Shown here: piece by piece, positions 1 through 5,728 of the stretch
Numbering within the stretch: the stretch's first letter is position 1
Layout: every line of letters starts with the position of its first letter
NCBI GenBank assembly: GCA_016872875.1
Contig: VGYW01000359.1
Coordinates: 1 to 8,379 of the forward strand
DNA length: 8,379 nucleotides
Direction of reading: 5' to 3'
Origin: Planctomycetota bacterium
Lineage (GTDB): Bacteria > Planctomycetota > PUPC01 > DSUN01
Notes under the pieces: generated by a model
What the model was told of the DNA's origin: nothing
Databases searched by the model: none
What the model saw: the letters and a program-made list of their open reading frames with translations, nothing else
Translations under genes and position numbers: made by a program

Positions 1-264
1 ATACAGTATGGTGGGACCGCCCCGGATGGGTCTGGATCGCCAAAGTACCCATAGTGGGTCAAACACCTGTGTCGCACAGTTGATACAGTATGGTGGGACC
101 GCCCCGGATGGGTCTGGATCGCCAAAGTACCCATAGTGGGTCAAACACCTGTGTCGCACAGTTGATACAGTATGGTGGGACCGCCCCGGATGGGTCTGGA
201 TCGCCAAAGCGCCCATACTGAATCAAGTGTCAGGGATGCGGAGTTGACCCAGTATGGAGGGGAG
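1..264. repeat. 82-bp tandem repeat array, about 3.2 copies, truncated by the window edge
   Basis: The stretch starting ATACAGTATGGTGGG at 1 recurs at 83 and 165. Copies 1 and 2 (1-82, 83-164) look identical. Copy 3 (165-246) is identical for its first 45 bases and then diverges sharply from 210, matching only about half the remaining positions, yet without indels. A fourth, degenerate start lies at 247 (ACCCAGTATGGAGGG). Each intact unit holds two small perfect palindromes with 3-base loops: ACCCA-TAG-TGGGT (47-59, 129-141) and CTGTG-TCG-CACAG (67-79, 149-161). Both are lost in copy 3. The array may continue to the left. I see no gene in 1-308; positions 265-308 show nothing beyond a weak 4-bp hairpin near 283-293. 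It lies downstream of the rpiB stop. Function is unknown. Confidence 0.9.
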
Positions 265-308
265 TACACTGAACGCGTGGGGCGTCGGCTTGGCCGGATG
301 CTCGTTCG

Positions 309-758
309 TCAGAGGGCGGGGTTGCGCTCGATGTCGGAGATCTTGTTGATGCGGCGGGTGTGGCGGCCGCCGTCGAAGGGGGTGCGGATGAAGCGGCGGA
401 CGAGCTCGGCGACGGCGCGCTCGTCGAGGACGCGTGAGCCGAGGCAGAGGACGTTGGCGTCGTTGTGGCGGCGGGCCATTTCGGCGGTGTAGTCGTTGTG
501 GCAGTTGGCTGCGCGGATGCCTGGGACCTTGTTGGCGGAGATGGACATTCCGATGCCGGTGCCGCAGCAGAGCACTCCGAGGTCGGCCTGCCTGGCGGCG
601 ACGCGGCGGGCGACCTCGAGGGCGAAGTCCGGGTAGTCCACCGAGGCATCGCCGCTCGTGCCGACGTCGTCCACCTCGCAGCCGAGCTCTTGAAGGGCCT
701 TGACGGCGTGGACCTTCGCGGGCAGGCCGGCGTGGTCGGAGCCAACTGCGACTTTCAT
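309..758 (-). CDS. rpiB: Ribose-5-phosphate isomerase B (RpiB/LacAB family)
   Basis: This 149-residue cytoplasmic enzyme interconverts ribose 5-phosphate and ribulose 5-phosphate in the non-oxidative pentose phosphate pathway. It opens with the family's MKVAVGSDHAG, which carries the substrate-binding Asp8-His9. The active-site loop LCCGTGIGMSISANK (63-77) supplies Cys65, the equivalent of the catalytic Cys66 of E. coli RpiB. RRHNDANVLCLGSR (96-109) supplies His98, the equivalent of His99. The C-terminal TPFDGGRHTRRI is also typical. The length matches the usual 145-150 residues, so the gene looks intact. The ATG at 758 is preceded by GAGGA nine bases upstream. A 196-bp gap carrying a palindromic element separates it from the giant gene upstream on the same strand, so it may be transcribed separately. 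RpiB relatives acting on allose or galactose 6-phosphate share the fold, but the Cys/His pair and the extended match favour RpiB. Confidence 0.95.
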   Translation of the reverse strand: MKVAVGSDHAGLPAKVHAVKALQELGCEVDDVGTSGDASVDYPDFALEVARRVAARQADLGVLCCGTGIGMSISANKVPGIRAANCHNDYTAEMARRHNDANVLCLGSRVLDERAVAELVRRFIRTPFDGGRHTRRINKISDIERNPAL

Positions 759-781
759 CGTGGAACGTCCTCAGAAAGAAG

Positions 782-927
782 GAAGATAAAGGTAAAATGA
801 TTACGAGTAAAATGATAAGAGAAAGAGAGGAGGAAAGAGCACCAGAATGGTCCCTATGTGAATCCTCTCTTTCATCTGCTTCGTGTCTTCTCTTATCATT
901 TTACCCGTAATCATTTTACCTGTCTTC
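782..927. mobile_element. MITE-like palindromic element with 33-bp inverted arms
   Basis: The AT-rich 196-bp gap contains an inverted repeat with arms at 791-823 and 888-920. The 33-bp arms differ at one position (A806 opposite C905). Each arm is itself a near-duplication of GTAAAATGAT with a 15-base offset. Pairing extends outward through GAAGA (782-786) and TCTTC (923-927) with a 2-base indel. It extends inward through a 10-bp pair, AAAGAGAGGA (822-831) with TCCTCTCTTT (863-872), leaving 873-887 as a 15-base bulge. The apex can form ACCA-GAA-TGGT (841-851). No ORF inside it resembles a transposase. It could be a non-autonomous transposable element, an REP-like palindrome, or a processing or attenuation hairpin between the giant gene and rpiB. 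The composition contrasts strongly with the flanking GC-rich genes. I see no clear target-site duplication. Confidence 0.75.
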
Positions 928-954
928 TGGACTCTTCCCGCTTGGCCAGGGCGC

Positions 955-3900
955 TCACTCCTCCCCCACGAGCTCGACGCCGCAGAGGACGGGTTCTGGG
1001 ATGCGCGCGGCGGGGGTGGGGGTGAGGGCGATGTGGAGGTCGTCGGTGACTTCGACGGCGGTGAACTCCTTGACGAGTGGGCGGCGGGGGCCGCCAGCCT
1101 CGCAGGCGACGTCGAGGGAGTCGAGGACGGTTCGGCCCTGGAGTGCGACGGCGAAGACGCGGTCGCCGGGGCTGGCGGCGTCGGGCTCGACGAAGTGGAG
1201 CCTGACGGTGTAGCGCTGCGGCGGGAGCTTGGGGCGCTTGTTGCGCCCGAGCCAGCGGCTGATCATGGTGGGGTGCTCGCGGCGCCACTTGGTGAGGCGG
1301 CTGGCAAGGGTGATGCTGAGGGAGCGGAGGCCCGTGGCGCCGGAGGCTGAGACCCAGGGAAGCCCCGATTGCGGATTGCGGATTGCGGATTGCGGATTGA
1401 AATCCGAAATCCGAAATCCGAAATCCGAAATGGGGACTACCCATGAAGAGTGGTGGAGGAAGAGGTCGGGGTGGGGCGGGTCGGCGATGATGGGGATGTG
1501 TGGGGAGGGGCCGCCGACGGAGGGGAAGTCGAGCCAGAGGGTGCCGGTGTCGGCCAGGTGGTCGCCCGGTGCGCCGAGGTTGATGCCGACGCGGCGGATC
1601 GGCTCGTCGCTGCGTTTCAGTTGGTTGAAGGTCCAGGTCTCCACCTCTGGGGTGTGGACGAGCGCGAGGGAGCATTGGTTCTGGTAGCTGCACGTGCAGG
1701 TTCGGGTGTAGTCAGGGGCGTTGAGGATTCCGCCTGCGGCGATGAGGTTGGAGGTGCAGCCTGAGCGGAAGCCGCCGAAGTTGCCGGTGCCGCCGTCGCG
1801 TGCGAGGTCGAAGTAGCCGGCGGCGGCGGAGCGGAAGGTGAGGAGGTGCCGTGCGGCGACCGCGGTGCCGCAGCCGTACTGGCGGGTGAATGTCCAGGGT
1901 ATCTCCTCGCCGGTGAGCGGGTGGTCGCGGGTCTTCGGCTCGCCCGTGATGAGGTGAATGGCGGTTCCCTGGGTGATGATGGACTCGCCGTGGAGCATGA
2001 TGGGGCCGCCGTAGCGGTGCGGCTTGTCCCAGAGCAGGGAGCCGTCCTCGCCGGTGTAGGCGATCATGCGGCTTGATGGCTCGGCGAGCATGTCGCGCGA
2101 GGCGCGGCCGGCCTGGATGAGGACGTCGTGCTCCTCGGAGTAGGCGAGCCAGGTGCCGAAGACGTCGCGGTCGGTGCTCCAAAGCTTGGCGCCGGTGCGG
2201 AGGTCGAGGGCGAGGAGGTTGAACCTGGGGGCTGGCGTGCTGCCCGCGCGCGTCGAGCGCCAGGAGCGGACGATGCCCTCGGGCAAGCGGTCAATGCAGA
2301 AGAGCTTGTTGCGGCCGATGGCGATGCTGTTGTGGAGGAAGCCGTCGCGCGCCTCCTTGTGCCAAAGGACTTTTCCTGAGTGGCGGTTGAGGGCGACGAG
2401 CCAGCGGCTGGCGGTGCCGGAGTGGATGCTGGGCTTTCCGACGAGGATGCGCTTGCGGGGGAGGTTGGGGGAGTGTTCTTCGAGGAGGAGGCGGTTGAGG
2501 CGCTTGAGCTCGCGGTCGGCGCGGTCGGGCGCGCCGGCCTTGGCTCGGCGGGCCGCGTGGGCCGCGGCGGCGCTCTCGAGTGACCTGGCCTTGGACGTCG
2601 GGGCCTTTGGAAGCTTGCCGGGCAAGGCGGTCTGGGCGAGGAGGAGGTTGAGGTTTCGGGCGAGCCATTCGCCGTCGCGCTCCTTGGCGGCCTTATGCAG
2701 CGGGGTGAAGCCGCGGAGTGCGCCGAGCCAGCGGGTGAGCTCTTCGCACTCCTCCTCGCTGGTGCCGCCGAACTCGTCGGGGGTGAACTCGGGGTCGGTC
2801 TCGAAGTCGGTCGGGGAGGCGCCGGCCACGAGGACGTCGTCCCAGAGGGAGATGAAGCCCCAGGCTAGGGGGGCGTCTCCGCCGAGATGCGGGAGGGCGA
2901 GCTGGGCGAGGCGTTCGCCCGTGGCGGGGTCGAGGCGCAGACAGGTCTTGCCGTAGGCAACGTAGATGCCGTCCTTGGCCGAGACGAAGTTGCTGCCGAT
3001 GGCGTTTGCGCCGGGCTGGTGGTCGGTGTTGTCGTAGGGCTCGCCGATGCCTGGCAGCGGGGCCTCCCAGAGCACGCGCCCGGTGTAGATGTCCATCGCC
3101 CGCAGGCAGTCGGGGCCTTCGAGGAAGAGCCGCCCGTCCACGATCTGCTCGCTCGGGCCGTGGCCGTGGCGGGGCAGGGTCTTCTCGTTCGTGAAGTTGC
3201 CAAACCAGAGGATGCCGAGAGGGAGTCTGACGCGCGAGTCCTTGGAGACATGGGTCTTCGCAGCGTCGGCATTCTGGTGGGTCCAGTCGGCGGCGCCGGG
3301 CAGTTCGCCCACGCGGGTGAGGAGTGTGAAGCCGCCCTTCTCTGTTATGGCGGCGCGTTCGAGGTTCGCTTCGGCGGAGGCGCGGGTGAGAACCTCGGCG
3401 GACACCTGGAGGCAGGCCACGCCGCCATAGGGACGAAGGGAAGAGAAGAGCTTGGACAGGACTTCTGATTGAAGATCGAGACTGGATGGGTCTTCTGAGA
3501 CCAGGAGGCTGGCGAAGTAGGGGGGAAGGGAGAGCGAGAGCGGGTCGCCGCGGCGCACGGCTAGGCGGCGGGTTGTGAGGCCGGCAGCGTCGAGCCGGCG
3601 GCGAACGGCCAAGACCTTTTCCGGGTCGGGGTCGAGCGCGATGACCTGGAGGCGGGAGCGGCGGGCGAGCTCTTCGGCGAGGCGGCCGTCGCGCAGGCCG
3701 ACGACGAGGGCATGGCCTTCGGAGATGCCTGTGATGCGAAGGATGTCTTTGGCTTGGGCCGCCGCCGCGTCGTCGCGGGCGGGCAGGGGCGGCGAGGCGC
3801 TGGGCGTGGTGGCGCGGGAGCCGACGAGCTCGAGGTCGAACTTCGCCGGCTTGTGCGGGTTGCCCGTGGAGAGGAGCTCGAGGGCCAGGGCGTTGGCGCC

Positions 3901-5664
3901 GGGCGTCAGGCCGCGAGGGTCGAGCTCGATGGTCTCCGGCGCTTCCTCGGGGGCGCGGGAGGAGACCGGCGTCCAGTAGCTGAAGGGGTCGGGCGCGCGC
4001 TTGCGCCAGACCTCGGCGCCGTTGAGGAAGACGACTGCGCCGTCGTTGGCCTGGATGTCGAGCTTCAGGGTCCGGTAGCTCGTGCCGGGCTTGAGACGGA
4101 AGGCGTGTCGGAAGTAAGTGGAGGTGAGGCGTTTCTTGGGGGGGCGGCGGCCGTCGTAGTAGGCGCGCATGAGCTCCTCCTCGTCGGGCGGCTCGGGCGC
4201 GCCGATGGCCCAGCGGCGGTCGTCGAAGGCCGGGGAGTGCCAGTTGGCGGGCGGCTCGCGGTCCTCGCCCAGGTAGCGCCAGGGGGCGTGGAATGGGACG
4301 AGGACGTCCTCCGCGCTCTGGGGGAGGGCTGCGGAGGTGGCCTGTGCGCCGAAGCAGTAGATGTGGCCCTCCAGCGTGGCGACGAAGAGGCGCTGGTCGG
4401 CGGCGAGCATGGTGGCGGGCGTGCCGGCGACGCGGGCCTGCCAGGAGACCTTCGGCTTGCTGCTGCCTTGCGGGAGGGCGATGGCCTCGACATGGTTCTT
4501 GGCGGCTGCGAAGAGGCGGCTGCCCGCCTTGATGTGGACCTGTCCGACGATGCGGTGCTTCCAGAGCTTGGGCACCTTCCAGCGGCGGAAGAGGCGTGTC
4601 GGGTAGTCAGTGACCTGTTGGCTCGCGCGGTCGGTCACGTCGTAGGCCACGAGCTCGCCGCTTTCGGAGCCGTAGACCACGGCGTCGGTCATCACCGGGC
4701 GGCTGCCGTCGGCGATGGTCTCCTTCACCACCTGGGCCACGTAGTCGCCCTCTGCCAGGTCGAAGAGCACGCCGCCGTTGGCGAAGGAGTCGCGGTTCGC
4801 GGCCACGAGGAAGCCGCCTGTCTTGTGGGCGTAGAGCTGGTAGAAGCGGAACTTGCCCGTGGCGAGGTCGAAGCAGGCGGGGACGCTGCGGCCGCCAGGG
4901 ACGAGGAGCCTGCCGCTCGCCACGGCCAGGTAGCCCTGGGGCGCCACCCCGCCGAAGGCCGGGCTGGCGTGCGGCTGGAGCATGTAGGTGGCCCCCGAGC
5001 CGTCGTTGGTCCAGACCGCCTCGCCGGTCTCCGCGTCGAGGCAGTGGATGAAGACCCCCTCGAAGGGCCAGATGCCGGCGGCGAAGTAGACCCTCCCGCC
5101 GTGGACGACGGGCGCGCCGCGGGCGACCCAGAGGTTGACCAGGCGGCCGTTGCCGAGGACGAGGCGCTCCGCGATTTCTGATTTCTGATTTCTGATTGCT
5201 GATTTCAGAGAAGAATGGGGGCCGCCCTGGAACTTCCAGAGGGGTTTGCCGGTCGCGGCGTCGAGGCAGTAGAGGTGGCCATCGTCGGAGGCGAAGTAGA
5301 GCTTGCCGTGCCAGAAGGCTGGGGCGAAGCGGATGGGGCCGTCGGCGTAGAAGCGCCACCTCTCCGCGCCCGTGGCGGCGTCGAGCGCCGCCACGCTGTC
5401 GTTGGCCGACGAGCCGAAGAAGAGCAGGCCGCCGGCGGCGATTGGCTCGTAGGCCACGTCGAAGCGCAGCCGCGGCTGGTCGGGCCAGGCCGGCTCAAGC
5501 GGCGGGTACTGCTTCACCCACTGGAGGTGGAGTTCCTGCGGCAGCTCCTCGGGCGAGGCGGCCGAGCGTTGGGCATCGTGGCGGTACATCGGCCAGTCCG
5601 CTCCCACGCCCAGGGAGGGGGCCAGCGCTGCTACGATGCCAAGCCTCAGCGAAATGCTCTTCAT
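955..5664 (-). CDS. Exported giant protein: PQQ propeller, jelly-roll, methyltransferase-like fold, second PQQ propeller, malectin-like C-terminus
   Basis: This protein has 1569 residues. Residues 1-22 are a signal peptide ending GVGA, and the mature part starts DWPMYRHDAQRS, the usual opening of this PQQ-like group. Blade motifs DAATGAERW (95-103), DAATGKPLW (135-143) and DAETGEAVW (210-218) mark a first beta-propeller, about 23-440. Residues 455-615 look like a galactose-binding-type jelly-roll (PAFDDRRWAIG, DIQANDGAVVFLNG, LTPGANALALEL). Residues 640-790 resemble a class I methyltransferase: motif I GLRDG at 656-660, and acidic Asp678 after the second strand. A second propeller, about 791-1350, starts ADWTHQNADA and has DPATGERLA, NRHSGKVLW and DLRTGAKLW. 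Residues 1355-1567 resemble a malectin-type sugar-binding region (INLGAPGDH, YTVRLHFVEPD, VLCGVELV). I recall similar fusions from planctomycetes. The role is unknown; binding of a polysaccharide or surface partner is inference. The start is fixed by the signal peptide, although AGGA is only four bases from the ATG. Two heptamer arrays lie in frame in loops (153-164, 1412-1433). Confidence 0.85.
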   Translation of the reverse strand: MKSISLRLGIVAALAPSLGVGADWPMYRHDAQRSAASPEELPQELHLQWVKQYPPLEPAWPDQPRLRFDVAYEPIAAGGLLFFGSSANDSVAALDAATGAERWRFYADGPIRFAPAFWHGKLYFASDDGHLYCLDAATGKPLWKFQGGPHSSLKSAIRNQKSEIAERLVLGNGRLVNLWVARGAPVVHGGRVYFAAGIWPFEGVFIHCLDAETGEAVWTNDGSGATYMLQPHASPAFGGVAPQGYLAVASGRLLVPGGRSVPACFDLATGKFRFYQLYAHKTGGFLVAANRDSFANGGVLFDLAEGDYVAQVVKETIADGSRPVMTDAVVYGSESGELVAYDVTDRASQQVTDYPTRLFRRWKVPKLWKHRIVGQVHIKAGSRLFAAAKNHVEAIALPQGSSKPKVSWQARVAGTPATMLAADQRLFVATLEGHIYCFGAQATSAALPQSAEDVLVPFHAPWRYLGEDREPPANWHSPAFDDRRWAIGAPEPPDEEELMRAYYDGRRPPKKRLTSTYFRHAFRLKPGTSYRTLKLDIQANDGAVVFLNGAEVWRKRAPDPFSYWTPVSSRAPEEAPETIELDPRGLTPGANALALELLSTGNPHKPAKFDLELVGSRATTPSASPPLPARDDAAAAQAKDILRITGISEGHALVVGLRDGRLAEELARRSRLQVIALDPDPEKVLAVRRRLDAAGLTTRRLAVRRGDPLSLSLPPYFASLLVSEDPSSLDLQSEVLSKLFSSLRPYGGVACLQVSAEVLTRASAEANLERAAITEKGGFTLLTRVGELPGAADWTHQNADAAKTHVSKDSRVRLPLGILWFGNFTNEKTLPRHGHGPSEQIVDGRLFLEGPDCLRAMDIYTGRVLWEAPLPGIGEPYDNTDHQPGANAIGSNFVSAKDGIYVAYGKTCLRLDPATGERLAQLALPHLGGDAPLAWGFISLWDDVLVAGASPTDFETDPEFTPDEFGGTSEEECEELTRWLGALRGFTPLHKAAKERDGEWLARNLNLLLAQTALPGKLPKAPTSKARSLESAAAAHAARRAKAGAPDRADRELKRLNRLLLEEHSPNLPRKRILVGKPSIHSGTASRWLVALNRHSGKVLWHKEARDGFLHNSIAIGRNKLFCIDRLPEGIVRSWRSTRAGSTPAPRFNLLALDLRTGAKLWSTDRDVFGTWLAYSEEHDVLIQAGRASRDMLAEPSSRMIAYTGEDGSLLWDKPHRYGGPIMLHGESIITQGTAIHLITGEPKTRDHPLTGEEIPWTFTRQYGCGTAVAARHLLTFRSAAAGYFDLARDGGTGNFGGFRSGCTSNLIAAGGILNAPDYTRTCTCSYQNQCSLALVHTPEVETWTFNQLKRSDEPIRRVGINLGAPGDHLADTGTLWLDFPSVGGPSPHIPIIADPPHPDLFLHHSSWVVPISDFGFRISDFNPQSAIRNPQSGLPWVSASGATGLRSLSITLASRLTKWRREHPTMISRWLGRNKRPKLPPQRYTVRLHFVEPDAASPGDRVFAVALQGRTVLDSLDVACEAGGPRRPLVKEFTAVEVTDDLHIALTPTPAARIPEPVLCGVELVGEE
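1363..1435. repeat. In-frame heptanucleotide array (GATTGCG, then AATCCGA)
   Basis: Four copies of GATTGCG (1367-1394) plus GATTG are followed by four copies of AATCCGA (1401-1428) plus AAT. The second half is the near-complement of the first, with one mismatch per heptamer, and CCCC (1363-1366) and GGGG (1432-1435) cap it. The whole 73 bp is therefore an imperfect palindrome. It lies inside the giant gene and encodes residues 1412-1433, containing ISDFGFRISDF and PQSAIRNPQS, which do not look like part of the malectin-type region around them. They fall between HHSSW and LPWVSASGA. Because 7 is not a multiple of 3, one stop-free reading across an array shows that all frames of that strand are open. 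Both half-arrays lack stops on both strands. Confidence 0.92.
5173..5207. repeat. In-frame heptanucleotide array (GATTTCT), five units
   Basis: There are three exact copies of GATTTCT (5173-5193), then GATTGCT (5194-5200) and GATTTCA (5201-5207). They lie inside the giant gene and encode about residues 153-164 (KSAIRNQKSEI), between the propeller segment WKFQGGP and RLVLGNGRLVNLW. I recall relatives in which GGP leads almost directly into the LGN segment, so this looks like an inserted loop. The minus (coding) strand is stop-free across the array. The plus strand would meet TGA, so only one orientation is tolerated here. It is related to, but not the same as, the array at 1367-1431. Confidence 0.88.
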
Positions 5665-5680
5665 CAGGTCCTATCGGGGA

Positions 5681-5725
5681 GATCGGCCGGATCGGTCGGA
5701 TCCGTCCGATCCGTCGGATCATTCG
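5681..5725. repeat. 9-bp tandem repeat with GATC at each period, in the intergenic leader
   Basis: GATC occurs at 5681, 5690, 5699, 5708 and 5717, exactly nine bases apart. The units are GATCGGCCG, GATCGGTCG, GATCCGTCC, GATCCGTCG and GATCATTCG. A degenerate unit (TATCGGGGA) precedes them at 5672. The middle, 5691-5710, is close to a perfect palindrome around GGATCC. The array fills most of the 64-bp gap between the permease stop (5729) and the giant gene start (5664), so it becomes the 5' leader of the giant gene. It could affect folding of the leader or bind a protein. It could equally be a slippage-prone microsatellite with no role. Confidence 0.85.
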
Positions 5726-5728
5726 GCC

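Noticed and set aside
1..264. CRISPR array
   Set aside because: The period is 82 bp with the whole unit identical between copies 1 and 2, so there are no unique spacers.
283..293. Terminator of rpiB
   Set aside because: The only hairpin is CGGC-TTG-GCCG (4 bp) with no T-run on the minus strand downstream.
911..1693. Minus-strand frame of 260 codons overlapping the end of the giant gene
   Set aside because: It is composed of Arg, Pro and His tracts. It stays open because the heptamer array lacks stops in every frame and the region is GC-rich.
3712..5181. Long plus-strand open frame (489 codons) opposite the giant gene
   Set aside because: It is rich in Gly, Ala, Val, Glu and Arg with no recognisable domain, and lies wholly antisense to a gene with clear PQQ and jelly-roll motifs. 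Such frames arise from third-position GC bias.
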